Shown in pieces: positions 38,658 to 53,800 of a stretch of DNA of 64,000 nt; the first letter of the stretch is position 1; each line of letters begins with the position of its first letter. The position numbers and the translations under genes were made by a program. The notes under the pieces are model-generated. The model worked only from the letters and a program-made list of their open reading frames with translations. It did not search any database and was not told the DNA's origin. The DNA is from Phoebastria nigripes (lineage: Eukaryota > Chordata > Aves > Procellariiformes > Diomedeidae), in contig JAYKAV010001245.1 in assembly GCA_035582835.1 (NCBI GenBank), forward strand, positions 372,001-436,000, read 5' to 3'.

Positions 38658-40334
38658 GTGCAGAATCCTCCAGTCAGCAGATCTTATAAATGAACTGGCA
38701 TTACCCCACCAGCATAAACCGTGGTGTGCTTAGTTCAGCACGCTGGAGCACAGGGAAAGCCTTGCTCTCCTGGGCTCCTCATCCCTCTCCTCCTTTCCCT
38801 GGCTCTGCCAAACTCCCACTGCTTTCCCCTCATCCCTTCCCCACCTCTCCCCAAACCTGACTTCACCTCCTGCCTCTTGCCCTCTTCCCCTCACACTTGG
38901 AATTTCTCTGGAGGCCCCAGTGCAGAGCCCAAGCTAACGAAGTGCTTACGAGAGCAGGATGCACTCTGCTGATAACTGCACACCTCAGGACTCGCAGCTG
39001 TTGGTCTTAGGGTCCTTCAGGTGATACAACATAGGACTGAAAGACAGATCTCTGCTATGTACTGCATCCCCCAGTCCCACATCAAGCTGAAACAAAGAGA
39101 TGGGAGATGCCCTGCAGGTGCTACATGCTTCTGCCCCTTTCCTGCCTTTTTGTCTGATATTCAAGCTTTGATACTTCTTAATCTAATCTTTTTTGAGACT
39201 AGTAAACTTCATCGCCTGAAACCATCAGCTTCATTTTCAGAAGAAAATCCCAAAGCAATACAAGTCTTTACTGCAAGCTCTAAGCTCAACAGAGATCCCA
39301 AAATGGCAGTTCCTCTTTCCAGTTCCCAAGAGAGGCAGCCAGCTGTATCACAGTCCTGTCAAAGAGCATCTTTAAGAGAAGGCAAAGGCAATTATTTTTT
39401 CCTTTCTCCTAATTTACCGTGAGAACCAAGTACCTGCTGAGAGCAGGAAGAACTTGGGAGGAAGCATCCAGGGCAGAAGCTCTGGTCAGGGGAGAACAGC
39501 AATGCTGCATGAGGTGGTGCCATAGACCCCACAAACCAGAGGTGGGAAATCCTGAACAGTCTAGAAACAGCCAGGGCCCAGGCTGGCAGGTTGTCCATCT
39601 TAGGAGAGCTGTTCTGAAAAGCAAATAGGTTGGCAGAAAGTCTCCAAGGATGGCTGTACTGCCATCGCTCATGAGGGGATCTAGACAAGCCCACCGTTGG
39701 GCTGAGTCGTGTCCACGCTAGGTGTGCCCACTGCTGGTGTGCGTTACTGGAAGGGGGCTTGAAAACGCAGTGCTGGAAGGCAGGAGATGAGAGGGAAGGG
39801 AGGTGGAAGAAACCCAAGCCACACCTTTTTGCAGGCAGATGCTCTGTTAGGCTGGTTTAGTTGGGAGCCTGGCTTTCCTCAGCTCAATACAGAGGAGAGA
39901 GCCCACCATCAGACCTCCAGTTGACAACACCCAGGAGGAACATGAGTGAGAGCTAGAAATCAGTTGGCCTCTCTTATCTTCCAGTCCCCTGACAAGAAGG
40001 ACAGACTCCCCAGGGGAGTCTGCTGCTTGGCTTCCACACCTGGGAGTCTCCAGTTTCACCAGTCCTTTGGATTAGGAGGAAACAAAAGCTTTCAGTCCCT
40101 ACAGTGCAGCTAAAGGGCCCATTTCTCAGGCCCCTCACACCTTCTGATTTCCTCTCCCTAGCTGGGGAGAGATGAAGAAGACAACTCTTGCTTTCCTGCA
40201 AAACACAGCAGGGCTCAACATTGCCCTGCTGCTTGTACCCCAGTTAGCTGGGTGAAGCCAGGTCAGCCATAGGTACAAACGCTGCATCCTAGCTCNGGAT
40301 GGCAGCCGTGCTTGTGGCAGGTGGATGGGCTGTG
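38658..40334. other. Intergenic, unique sequence
   Basis: CT-rich stretch at 38770-38900 and a 133-codon plus-strand frame at 39021-39422 without recognisable features. Nothing else supported. Confidence 0.5.
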
Positions 40335-40380
40335 ACCCCCAGGTCCCCCCAGGCCCCCCCAGGTCCCCCCAGGTCCCCAG
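40335..40380. repeat. 10-base minisatellite AGGTCCCCCC, about 4 copies
   Basis: Four consecutive AGGTCCCCCC-type units occur, one with C for T. The minus strand carries regularly spaced runs of five to seven G and could form a G-quadruplex. Confidence 0.9.
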
Positions 40381-41826
40381 CTCTGTAAGACCATTGCAGA
40401 GGGCCTGTTTCGGACCAGGACCCATCTGACAAGGCATCCAAAGAGAAAGGGAGTTAACGTTTGTTTATCTAAATTGCTGGTCGCAGCCACTGCAATGCTG
40501 CTGCAAGCNGTCTGTCACCCACATGGATCGTAAAGCTGAAATGAGGTCAGGAGAAAGTAGCTTGGATGAGTTTTCTCTTTCCCGGCCGGCTCCCACGGGT
40601 GCTGCTTAGTGCAGGAATGGAATACCCAGCTCCTGCTTGCTGACCACGGCACTGCACAAGCAAAGTCACNGCCGCGTGGGGACCCTCACAAGCAATTCTG
40701 CATGTGTGCATGGAAAGCAGACACACTTTCCTTCTCACAGTGCTCAAGTAGCATGTAATAACTGCTTAAACCAATGGCACTTACTCACAGTCCTAATGAT
40801 CCCCTTCCTCCTCTCCTGCTCTGGTGTGAAGAAGATCAAGTTACTCATCAGGGGCTCTCAGTACTTCCCATACTGAAACCTTCTTTCCCACCAAACAGCT
40901 CTCACGTTTAGCCAGAAACACACTGATACCTTCCTCCCTTTAAATTTGCGGGGAACCAGGCAGGGGGTGAAGCCTCTTGATGGGCTGCTTGGGTGAGAGT
41001 CATTTTACTGCAATGGAAATGGGTACCAAGGGATCAGAGAGGCACAAACCTTTCTAAAATAAAATATGCACCACAAGAAGTACTGTTGAAAAACCCAAAC
41101 AGCCAACCTCATACTTTCCGAAAGCCAAAGAGATCTAAGGAGAAAGCCTTGGCCCTGCTGAAAGAGGAGATTTCCATTGATCTCAAAGGCGCCAAGGTTT
41201 CAATAAAAGTTGGGGTTTTTTGATGCTTACTTACCTAAATTCAGTTTCTAAATATTCTGGAGGCACTCATAGAAGTACAAGCCAAACATGAGGAAATCTA
41301 TGTCTGCCCCCAGTTTGTGACAAAGCTTTCCTTACAGGAAAAGGGGCCTCCATATTAAGTAATGGAAAAAGTCTAACAAAAAGTGGGATTTTCACCAAAA
41401 TCTGCATGGTAGCATGACTACAGCCTAAAGTATGTGAAAATGCCAGAATGCAGTAATCAAACCCATGGAGATCTGGGGGGAAATCTCTTTCAGAGTCTCA
41501 GTCTCAGTAACTGAATAAAGAAGAGAATTTAAAAACAGTATTCACTGCATCTGTTCCCTGTCACATGCCCTCCACAAACAGCCTTTTACTAAATTACAGG
41601 CATAGTTAATCTATTAAGCATAACAAGAAAGAAACAGNAATAGCATCATATTTTCCCTTCCAGGATACTAATTGCCTGTCATTTTTTTCTCATTATAAAG
41701 GTCATTTTATTGTTTGTCTTGATGCTATTGGGAGGGGCAGGGGGGGAATCCCAAGCCAGAGACAAGCAAAATGGTCTGCTTTGAGTTTAGCAGAGAGGTA
41801 CTGACATCTTTTACAGGAGGGAGAGG
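40381..41826. other. Intergenic, unique sequence
   Basis: Several single ambiguous bases; no gene or repeat recognised. Confidence 0.5.
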
Positions 41827-41848
41827 GTGTGTGTGTGTGTGTGTGTGT
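41827..41848. repeat. (GT)n microsatellite
   Basis: Eleven GT units. Confidence 0.97.
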
Positions 41849-44800
41849 CTGGAGAACGTCACCGCTCACATGCAATCTGGTGCAGCTTGGCAAGCTGCAA
41901 ACGCGGTGCCCACACTTCTTCTGTGCAAATGGTGTTAATTCCTGTGGACATCCCTCACCATTAAAAGTGTGGCAGCTGATAAGCAGCAACGTTTATATGA
42001 GATAACTCCCAGTAATGCTTTCAAAATAAACTCTAGAAACCTGGACCGGCACCAAGAACAGAGCAATTCTGTGCTTGGAGGTAGAAAGGAAAAGGTCTAA
42101 CCCTACAGAAATAATTACTCGCATGGCTGTTGGATCGCAGCATTCACTGATTTTATTGCTTTTGTGTTTCTTTTCACAAATAGCCTATGGGTTATACATC
42201 TGAAAATACAGTCCTGCCAAAGGAAGCAGGGGGAATAGTAGGAGCAGCTAGTGTCTGGCTCAGCTACCTGCCAACTGTTTCGGTAGGGGTGGTGGTATTT
42301 TTTTCTGCTGCTTTAATTTTTATCATCACCATTGACGAGTTAAGTTTGGTTAGGAGAGTGGTGTGGCAGGGGAAAAAAAGAGAGAAGGCGAAAGGCAGGA
42401 GAGATGAGGGTAGGAAAGGGCAGGTTAGAGTGATGCTGAGGTGANAGGAGGGAGGGAGAGGCTGGCAGCCAAAAGTCATGCAACCCTGAGGATGCTTCCA
42501 AAGAAAGCAGGGCTGGCTTGTTTGTGAGCATGTCACCAAGAGGAGGGGTTTGGGAACATAATTTATGAGTCCTGCTGTTAGAGATTCCTCTTTGTCTTTT
42601 GCTCCTCAGTCCATTGTGCGTACCAAAGGCTTCCCCCACAAAAGCGGTTAAAGTGCTTTAATGCTATGGAGATCAAGATACTGCATCTCCTGCTTCACCT
42701 CTGCTGCTTCAAAACGTAACCTGGAAAGTGCTTATGCAGCATTTCAATTTGTCACCTATATTTTAAAATACCATCTAAACAAATAGTCATGTTTCATAAG
42801 GTAGGAGGGCTTAAAAATCAGAGGGCTTAAAAAAAGTGTGTGATTGCTTCTTCTCAACGTACCATATAAAATTACAGTTTCATCAGCTGTAACTACACAA
42901 GTCTAAGATATAATTTCACATCTCTAAACAATTTTTCATATAACATGGTAGTTATAGTCAATTAATAAGTTACTCAATAAATATTTTAATTGCTGTTTAA
43001 TTAACCTGCTGTGGAATACAAGTATATTTATAGCTGCTCCTAAGGGCACATTTCTAAACAGTAAAATAATGGTATTTTGCAGAAATCGGGTACATAATAG
43101 TAGTGCAATTATACTCCTAGCTGCAATGTGCATAATTTGTGATCTTGTAGGTTAATTCTGCCAGGCTGCACTCCAGTATTCAGCAGTAGCAGGCGATGAG
43201 CAGCAGTATCTCCCTGAGACAGTGGCTCCCTCTTGCCTCTATGTATACTCCTTCAGCCAAGGACACATACAACAAAGTGCAGATATGCCTGAAAGGATGA
43301 TCCCAAGATGCTCAGAGGGTGCAACTGCCTGAAAGCAAATGAAAACCCCAGTCATGGCATTCAGCTGAGGGCTGCAAGGAAGTTGCAGGCACAGAAGTCC
43401 AAAAATGAGATGCCAGAGCACAGCTGCTGCTTAGCGCTGGCAGTGCCAGCATCCCCGAGCACTTGGCTTTTTTTCTTTAAAAAGGGAAGTCCCAGGAACT
43501 GCTCCTGTGCTGAGAACCACCAGAGCTGGATGGTGCAGTGCAGCCTGCCTCCCTCCTGAAGCTCATGCATTGAACTCCCTCCTCTCCCTTGGGAGCATGA
43601 AAACCTCCTCCTGCTTCCCATGCGACTGCCTGGACCTCCATGTGGCCCTGGCAGGAGGCATGGAGCCTCCTGTCCTCCCTGTGAAAGCAGGCTGCCTGCG
43701 GAGGAAGGAGTGACCTGGAGCTCCGGACACAGCAGGGTTTGAGCACAGCCTGTGCTGGGGGCTCAGCAGCGGGGGGGTTGTGGGCAGGGGACCCGGTGCC
43801 AGCTCAGCAGGATAAAGAAGAGAGGGGCCAGGAAACAACAGTGTTGTAGGGAAGTGGGTGGAAGCTCTTCCTTCTTTGATATGCTGACACATTGCTTATT
43901 TGCAGTTCTGACGTCTTCTGCACTGAACGTTGTGCAGAATTAGTGGTCAATGATATCAAACACTGATCAAAGTGTGCGAGGGGAAGAGGGAAAGGAGGGG
44001 AAGCTGCTCTCTTCGAAGAGGCAGAGGATGAGAGCAGAGCATGTTCCACCGAGAAGAGTCAGTCCTCAGACAAAAGGAAAGCTCTTAGAAAGCTTGGCAA
44101 TCGTTCTCCAGCATCAATATTTATTATGGAGGAGCATGCCTTGCCCTAACTCGTATTATCTGGGGATGGCCAATTAAATACTGTAATAAAGACAATTCCC
44201 ATTTGTTCTATATAACGAGACTGCCCATCTGTGTTGTGAACTCAGTAATAACCCCACCAAAGCCGGATGCCTAAGCAGTGAAGATCATTTCACGTTGCTT
44301 GGCTTGGGGAAAATTATGTAAGACTCTAATTTTCAAAGGCAAGATTTTTCAAATATTTTATCACACTTCAGGTAAACTTAAACTGGGGAACAAAGCAGGT
44401 GCACAACTGTACTTACAACATCACTGTTTAATTTTTCCTCTGTATTCTCTCTGGAGATATTCTTATTCGTTGTTGGACTTTAAAAGCTGTGTTTCTACCT
44501 CGTTAAAATAATTCTGTCTTAGTAGTGACTTGTAATGTAGCTGTCTGCAGTCCCTCACTCTTCAAGCTGCAGCTAGCTATGAATTCCCAGGTGCACTGTC
44601 CGTGAACCTGAAAACCAGAGTTATGGCCTTTTGTGATTCCACAGCCGTGAAAGCGGATATTGCATGTCCTGACATCTATTGTGTTCTACTGCAGGGAAAT
44701 AAATGAGGAAAAAAAAAAAAAAGAAGAAGAAAAAAGAGAAACCTTATTGGATCCATTAATTTTGAGATTGATGTTTGAAACAGGAAACAAGAACATCTTA

Positions 44801-47800
44801 TTGAATTGTGTCCTCTGATGGGTCCTGGACACTTGAGTGTCCAGCATTCAAGTATGTGGACAGGTAACGAAGGAAGCAGAGTGGGTCTGTGCAATGCAAA
44901 ATAGGATCAGGCTAAATTGCACAGGGTGACACAGAGCACTGTTATGATGGCAATATCCGTGCATTGCAAACTGGGTATCAGCTGGTACCACATCCATTCA
45001 GAAGGATGCAGTACCTCCACCATGACAGAACATGGGGACGGGGCTCCAACAGTAGGCCTGCAGGGACTTTAGACATTATTTAGATGCGTGCCCATCTGGG
45101 TATTCCTCTGAACCGAGGCACGACATCCCTCCCCTGGCTGCAGGGTGATTTGTAGCTCTGACAGAGCTCAGCTCCTGTGATGAAGCAGCCAGAGCAGAGG
45201 GGAATTCGGCACAGGAAGTGGCACAGATGCCACTTCAGTCCAAATAAAGGACTTTTTACTCATCTGTTCCATGCAGGGCACAAACACAGCCTGGCTCCTT
45301 CCAAATAAGCCCTGCAAGGGCACTGGGCGGTTGCAGAAAACAGGACTTCCCTTCCATGTGCATAAACCTCCAGGTGATATTTAGCAGCTCCTGGGTCAAA
45401 CTGTCCTCAGAGGCTCGTGAGCCCTTGCGGGGTGGGGGTACTGTGTGGAAAGATGCCATCGGGTGGGTGCTGCCTGCTGTGCCACGTCGGGCAAAGCAGC
45501 ACCAGCACAGCTGCCAAGTCGACAGCGCGCCCACTGCGGGCTGCTCCGCAGGAGTGATCTGGAGGTAAAGACAAGACAACTGGCCTTAAATAATAGCCCA
45601 AAGAAGAAGAAACTCCATTGATTCCAATGTGTTCAACGTGGGGCTGAATTTCACCCATTGTCCACCATGCTTGAGATACAAACAGGCTTTTCTTGAACAT
45701 CCGTGATTTCTTACACCACTGAATTACAAATATGTTTATTGTGGGCAATGGTAAGAAAACAAGCCTCCATTTATAATCAAATTTCCTCCTATCCCCTCTA
45801 CTGTAACAACCTAAGGTATTCATGGGCTGGGGCATGTACAGTGCGTGCTTACATCTTTGTTCTCGCAAGGCAGCAGGGCCACACCACAGCTGGTAGGACT
45901 CGTGCTATGTTGTGCCAGTAATTGTGCCTCCCAGGAAAAGCCTCTCCCACTGTCCACCAGCAACTGAAAGGACCGAGTACAACAATTACTTGTCATTTAC
46001 TTCTCTGTTATAAAGTGTTTTGAACAAGAAGCTCCTCTCCTGTATTAGAAGGGGGTGGAGAGGCATGATATGTATTCTTTAACAGAGGGGCTATACATAC
46101 ATGTGGTCAAGATAGAGATATTGAAAGACTGGGAAAGCATAAATGCACTCAAGACTGAAAGAAAAAGAAAATATAATTGGGGAACAGGAAGAAGTCTGAA
46201 TAGAGAGATGAAAAACAAAAGTTACTTCAATTGATGGAAGGACATGGAGACCGTCAAGAGAAAAGAAAAATCAAATTTAATCATATAAATGCTTTGTCCT
46301 TGTGGACAAGAAAAGGGTGTCTACTTTGCATACAGCTTTTTAGCTTTGGATTTATTAGTTTATTTTGTAATTGCATTTTTAACCTACCTAGAGAATATAA
46401 AATCTGAAATTTAAAACAAATCACCCAATTCTTTCTGAAAGGCAGCAGGCAATGCTTTAACCTTGTCTTTGTCAATTTTCTGCTGTGTGTATCTCTAATT
46501 AGATTCACAGCTCACATTAATATTGTGGTACCAACTGCTCAGCAGCCACATCAATATTTCTCAAACTTTCCAGCTGAAAACTATTCATAATTCAGAGTTA
46601 CCTATTGATTTTTAAGACTCATGACATTTGAGCTGCCAAGAAAATNAATGGGGTTCATTTGGGGTCACGTCCTTAATCCCTGCGTGCAATTGATATCTGG
46701 CTTCTGTAGCTCCTTCCCTCAACTGACAGATAAGCAATGTAACTTAGTATTACCTAATTGCTACTACAGTGAGCCACACAAATAGCATGTATACCTCCTT
46801 AAAGGAGTTCTTATACATGCATGTTCTCTAAAGCCTCAACTTGCATATGCTGCATTGGGAAGAGATAGTGGGTAGGTGGAGAAAGTTTCTGGAGGTGTTA
46901 CGTTTGCCGGCTGGATTGAGAAAGCTTGCTTGCTATACCCCCTTGCTCCATACCAGCCACAGTCAAGAAACAGAGAGACACAGCTATGGTTTAGTCTGGG
47001 CTCCCCTTACTTCCCGGGGCGCTCCGTTCCCGTCAGCCAGCCCTACATGACAAAGCAGTGGGAGAAGGGGGGCTCCCTGCTCTCAGACCCTGTGTGCTCC
47101 ACGCGGAGGGAAGCCAGCTAGGTTTGGATCTGTTACACGGTCATACTGCTTTGCAGATTCTGGAGTTGCTGTCCAATGATGGAGGGTTTCAATTTGATGC
47201 TGTGGGTGGCTGCAAGGAAAAAAGTTTTTTTAAAAAAAAAAGCCAAAAGCACTTGAAAACAAAAAATACTACGCTTCTGGTTCTAAGAAGCTTTCATTTT
47301 GGGGGGTTCCTGTAAACAGCTCCATAAACCACAGTGAGGGAAGAGTGGACAACCTTTCTAAGTCATGGAGCTTCCTTTCAGTTCCCTAAACCATATCTAT
47401 GAGCCCAAATTTGATTTTCAGGCATGAGGCCTGCCTAACACTGTCTACATTTAATCTGAGTGGCAAGTAACCTGCAACCTTGAAGATCATACACTTATTT
47501 AGGTTCCTAATGTAGTTTTCCAAAGATATCATTTTCCTTGAGCGACATGAAAAAGCTCCACTGAACCTCATCTTAACAAATTGCAGTTGCGCTCAGAGAT
47601 TCAGGGCTGGTTGTCCTGAGCTTGTTCTTCCCAGGGACCAGCTGCTTCTCCAAGGCCACTGGAAAGACCTTCCTCAGCAGAAGAGTGCCAGGCAAAGCAG
47701 ACTAAATGTATTCCCCCCTTCAAAGGCTCTTTTCTTTAAGGTCAGACCAGCTAGGGAAAGCCAAACCCTTCTACTTCTTGCTGTAGTTATCTTTGAGGGG

Positions 47801-50800
47801 GGGGGAATAATTTCCTAGCACTCTTAATCTCTTACTAGGGCTTGTTCTTTAAATATTTGTGCTACCATAGTCCTAAAGACCCAAATTATGCCAGGAGTAC
47901 TGTGCTAGAGGCAGTAGGTGTAAAGGTAGTCACCTGCCTACAAGATTATAATTTTAGATTAAGCTGAGAAATAAGAGATGGGAAAACACGACCGACACAA
48001 AGGAAGAAGCAGAGTGAGGCTGGCATGGTTTCCATGGGCCAGCTGTGTACACAGTTTTAGGTATGTTTATAAGTATCTAAACAAATATTTAATAGCACAT
48101 TTCCTCAGTTCAACAAGAAGGGTGAGAAATCTGATTTAACTGTGCAAATACTTGGTCAGATACTGTGTCTAGAGAAGCAAGTGGTTTCTGATGCAAGCAT
48201 TCATACACAGTTTTGAGTAATGACTGCTTTTCATGTTATGTAAATCTGATCCTCTAGGTATTACTCTCTGCATAAGACGTGTGATTAAATTTAATGTCAA
48301 AATTTAAATGTATTCTCAAAGCTTCTGGTTAGATAGCTGCTTACATGGTGATTTATTGTGCTTATGAAGGCATGACTACTACTGTTCTGCTGGTTGCTTT
48401 CAATGTTCTGGCTCCAGAGAAAATGAATATTTCTGCATTGCTAAAATGTTTTATAATTCATATTTCCAGGAAGTAGCAAGCGGATAAAATAAAAAAGAAT
48501 AGATGTGGTAGACTCGTGCTAATAAAGAACAATACAGTTTTCACCTCTTGAATTTTGTCCCATGGTATTTACAAATTGTTCAAAATGAGGCAACATGAGC
48601 TCCCTGTGCCAGTCTTCTGCACCCTGCTGAGAAGGCCTTGGCGGTCAGGACACATAAGCCATGCGATATTGGGAAGTCTGCATTCAGTGCCCTGTCAGAT
48701 CAGCTAAGCTGACACCTACACAGAATCAGTAAGCTCATTTTACCAAACTATGTCCCAGGTCTTGCAAGTTTTACATGTATGAAAGAGGTGAGCAAATGCA
48801 TAACTTCTAGCAAAACTGGTGACACTGTGAAATCAGCAGGTTAGGAGGGCAGAGCTGAGAGGCTTACGTTTTTGCAATAGTAAATGAGTTTTCAAAGCAT
48901 TTGTTAAGGTGAAGAGTATAAAAAGGTTTCAAAAATAGCACAAAACATGGAACACAAAAGGCAAAACTCTGACAAACAGCATGTGTATAACGAAGTGATG
49001 TGAAGTATTCGTAATCGATGAAAAAGCTCCCTCTGCATGATGGGTTATGTCCTTGTTTTCGCTCTAGTCATGACAGCCATGACCGTCCTTGGCACATCTG
49101 GTGTGGCTATCTGCGAACAGGAAGAGCAAGTGGGTACGTTTCAGTCCTACAGCTTAGCGTAAAGAGCTAGGATGACCTCTGGCTTTGGAAGCAAACAACA
49201 GTTGGAATGTTGCCCTGGAAATATTCATCAGGAAAGGTGCAATTTCAACCCCGTTGGACATGGCACATGTTTACGTGGCCAAAATATTCTTCAAAAGAAG
49301 CTTTCTGAAAACCCAGCAACTTCTGTAGAGGAGAGGAGCTGTTTCTGCATCCAGCCATTACTCCTGATGCCGTCTGAGTCACACAAATCCCTCTCAGCAG
49401 TGTGACAGTGCGGTGCAAGCTCTGTACACCTGGGGAGGCTTATGCTCAAAGTCCTGCACGCAGGGAGGTGCTTTGGGTTCTGCAAGTTTTGAATTTCCTA
49501 AGTATTTGAACAAATAAAATGTTCCCTTAATATCAAATCAAAGTCAAATCAGTTGATGCTTTTCTTTTCTAATACAAAAAACGACATTCAGGGTGCTTCA
49601 GGGCTCTGTGCTTATGCACATTATTAATGTATATTCCCTCCAGCCTCATTGCAGGTTTGAATTATTCATGAAAACATACCTTCTACATCTGCAGATATGG
49701 AAGATGACACATTTTCAAATGAAAAGTCTGCTTTGTAATGCAAACACAGTTTGTGGCAGAGAGAATNCATAAGCAGTCAGGGTGCGGGTTAGCACGGGTA
49801 ACAAAATCTGTTCCAGAGACCACGACTGGCCTTATAGATTTTGCATGTCAGGCTAGAAGACAATTGGAAGAGCAGTGAAAAATGAAAAAGGTTTAGTAGA
49901 GTTGGCCTAAACTGTTGTTGGCTCAGCACTCAAGGTAAGTCGTTTAATTATTACACGCAAGCAGCAAAATACGAAGCAGTAGTGCAGGTATTGATCTGTG
50001 CTAGTAGAGCTGCTGTTTAGCTTCTCAAGTAGGCTGTGTTTGAGATCAAGAATGTACTNTAAAACACAGATGATATAAAGCAAGTTGTAAACAGAGATCA
50101 CTGGAGTCTCTACCCTCTGGTCTCCTTCCCGCCCTCACTGCCAGGTTCTTAACATCCCACCCAGGAGCCAGCAAGGCCACAGCTGCCCAGATGTTGAGCT
50201 GTGGAAATTCTCATTTCAGGTCCCCCTGGGCTGAGGGTCACCTAGACACCAGGTCTCTGCCCTCGGAGGTGTTTGACCACCAGCCTGCTCTGCAATGCAT
50301 CAACACCACAGTTGTGCCCAATTAAACATATGGTTATGGTCAGACCTACTATTTAGGGCATCTCCAGGAACTCTGTGGACAGCAGGCGGGGACATCCCTC
50401 CCCACGGGTGCTGGGATTGTCAGCTCCATCCCCATCTCCCTGCAATCCTCCGGGTGCGCCTGACAGTTTGTAATGTGGTCTAGGCAGAGCCCACCGATTT
50501 GGGGAGAGAGAATGAGAAGAGGAGATGGGACTGCTCAGCCGGAGCCTCCTGGGAAAGGGAGGCTGCCCGCCTGCTGGAATTAGCCCCTGCGANTAGAAAG
50601 GGGTATTTAACCTCAGACGCTGACGGCCAGGCATGCCAGGCTGACATGAATTCATCTGAAAACTTTTTGTATTTCAGTTTTACACACGTATACAAGCACA
50701 TATAGATATAATTAAAAGCTGTGCTAAGAATAAGTTTGTACCAGGGCAAATGTAGTTTGGGGCTACATTTGGGGGTCTGAGCCCCTCAGGCAGCTCTTCA

Positions 50801-53800
50801 AATGACCTCCAACCTGCAAAGCAATAGGAAACCATGTGCTGCGCATGCACAATAGGACATATGAAGGCTGAAGAAGNCGCAAAGCCACACTGAAGTTATA
50901 GTAGTTGTAATTGCAGGAGTCTGGTGGGACGCCGTGGGCACCGTTCAGCTCTGCCGCAGCTGAATGTGAGCCTGAGGACATTAACTTGGCATGAAGGTCC
51001 TGGCAGAGAGAGGGGCATAGTACAACCCCATGGACACAGCACTTCACCTCCCGTAATTGCATTCCCTCCACCCTTTGACCTCCTACCTCTGNCTTTCCTT
51101 TACTACATTTTAAGCAATTTGAGGCAGAAGATGCATAAATTGCCATCAACTGGATGCATCTTTCAGACTGTATCAGTTTGAAAACATTCTTCATTCTCCC
51201 TCAAACGCCTCCCTATATCTTACTAAACACAGCGAGGGGGGTTGCTCTCTCCCTCAGGAGGCTGCCAGTGCATAGAGAGCCAACTGTACCTTAACGTGTT
51301 ATGAAATCCGTATCCCTGCAGTGGAAGGACCACTGCCTTCATAAAATATTCATTTACCTGGATCTGAAATCATGCTTTCCCCCAGCCTTCCTAGAGCCGC
51401 CCTGCAGAGCCCCTCCGTGTTCGGTCTTCCTTAGCTCAGGCACCCACCCTTCGTGAATCCTTTAGTCTCCCTGTCTCTCCCTGTCTCTCCTCCTCTCTCA
51501 CACACATGCACACTGAAAAAAAATAAGTTGAAAGAAGCAGTGCAAAGGCACGACAGATGATTTATGTCAGGCTGGGTGCATCAGAAGAAGTCACTGGAGC
51601 GAAAAGGCTCTGGATGGGGAAGAGGTCAGCCCACTATTTCAAGAGCTGTCATTGCTCCCGGGGACACATTATGGCTGGTGACACCAGTGAAGTGCACTCA
51701 TGCATGCACCATTTTATGCAACAGAACCGGAGGCAGCAAGGCCCCTAATTCCACCTAAGCTGTGATGGGATTTGGGCACCTAACCCTCTTAAATCCTTTT
51801 GTAAACCCCAGTGTAAATGTCTTTGATGCAAAGTAAGAAAAATCTCTCCTGTCAATAGAGCACATCTGTACCGGTTCTTAGACTGTGCCAATACTGTGAA
51901 ACATAACACATCTAATTAACACCGAATGCCTCCTCCCTAGACCCCAGAGTGCTGTATGCCTGTCTCTGTGTATGTGAGAGAAAGGAAGGCTGAGTGAAAG
52001 CACGTCTTGAATTTTGTCCTATAAATGCAAAAAAAGTGAAGAGAGAATGTTTTTCACCACTATAAAAAATAAGAATACAGAACTGAGGGTGTACTAAGTC
52101 CAACACAGTAAGGTATTTTACTACTGCATGCATCATCCATTTCCTCCTTTCATTATGTTTTTCTGTACGTATGACACAGAGACAATATTACTTTATGCTT
52201 CTGGAATAAGTTTAAGGACCCAAAGCAATTTTACAAGTATTAGTCTGATAGCGGCTCTGGATATAGGGCAATGATCAAGCAGGGAACTGGTGACAGGGCT
52301 GAGAAAAGACTCCTCTCTCCCCTGGAAGTGGGACTGCCCTGGAACACCATGCCTTTTCCCACGTCTTGAAAATCAGGTTTTTCATGTTATTTTGAGCTGC
52401 TACCCCTTATTAAATCACCCTGGAAGAATACAGACAGCTCTGCGGTCACTTGAAGTCACAGGTTTATTTTGTTCTGCTCCATCATCAGACACAATGATCA
52501 TCAGGAAGAGCCAGAAAATAATCTGGATAGAACAAAGGAAGAAAAGCAAATATTTATCTCAGTGACCTCAAAGCCAGCAGCTAGTGAACTGTGAGCCCTG
52601 AAGCAGATGAACAAGTACAGCAGCAATAGCACTCTTATAGGTGCCTTGATCTGCCTGAGCTACAGCAGTCACCACTAGCAACCGCTGCGGTGAAGGCTGT
52701 ATATCACCGGTGACAGAGGAAAATGGGGGGGAAATGCTTGCTGATTTAAAGTAGCTAAAGATAGTGGAACTCAGAACACTATATAGATCATTTTGTTGCT
52801 GTCCTTCAACTTCTTTTAATATAGGTACTCTGATTAATATTTTATAACTGCTAGAAAATAGGAGGTAATGCTTTGTGCGCACTGAAAAAGAGGGATTTCA
52901 GCTCTTCCCCGGTAGCATAAGGGCTGTGTGCTCCTAACCCTAACGGCTCGCAGCACAGCTGACCTCCGACCCATCACTGGACTGTCCTGCCCTGCTGGGA
53001 AGAAATCCTGCATTCTGCAGAGTCAACATGGCAAGGGGTTTGACACGACCGGCAGGAGCTCCCAGCCACCAACGTAAATCAGACTCCCGAAGGAGAGGGG
53101 CTACTGATTTAGCTCAACCCCTCTCCTCTGGCTTTACCTTACTTTATAAATGGTGTATTTATGCCTCTGACAACAAGCCTTGGTACCAGTGAAGCAATGA
53201 ACTTCTTTATATACAGCAGCAAGTAACAGCCACAGCTCTAGCCAAGAAAGTTGATTTAATTACTGAGTCTGGAAAATATTTCTTCTAGAGATTCTTGTTC
53301 CTTTCCCCAGATCTAGGAGAGTCTGATAAATATTCAGACTTCTGGATGTTTATATTGACTAACAAAAGCCGTTAGCTAACTTCATGTACACATACCCATT
53401 TTTAATTTTTCTTTTATTCTAAAAGACATAATGAGGATGCCAGAGGAATGAATATTCCCCTAAATGGAATATTCCTCTAAAGAATAAATTATGTTAATGT
53501 AGAATATAAAAATATTCCTCCTTAATGACTCTAGCATAGAAAATTTTACATTTTTGCCCAACCTCAGACAAACCAGACACATACCCTTTAATGTATACAC
53601 TTATTTTTCTTTCTCAGTAGAGAACGCTGTTTAGCTTTGAGAAGAAACTGAGATATTGATTGGTTTTTAATTCAGAAGCTTTACTAAATGTACAAGCTGG
53701 TCAATTTGACACATCCGGAAATAAATGCAGGACAAGACCCAGTAGGGACCCTAGATTGTCTTTTCTGTTACTCACACTTTTTTCATCATAGTACCAGATT

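Noticed and set aside
39021..39422. 133-codon plus-strand frame
   Set aside because: Composition changes along its length and no domain or exon signals were found.
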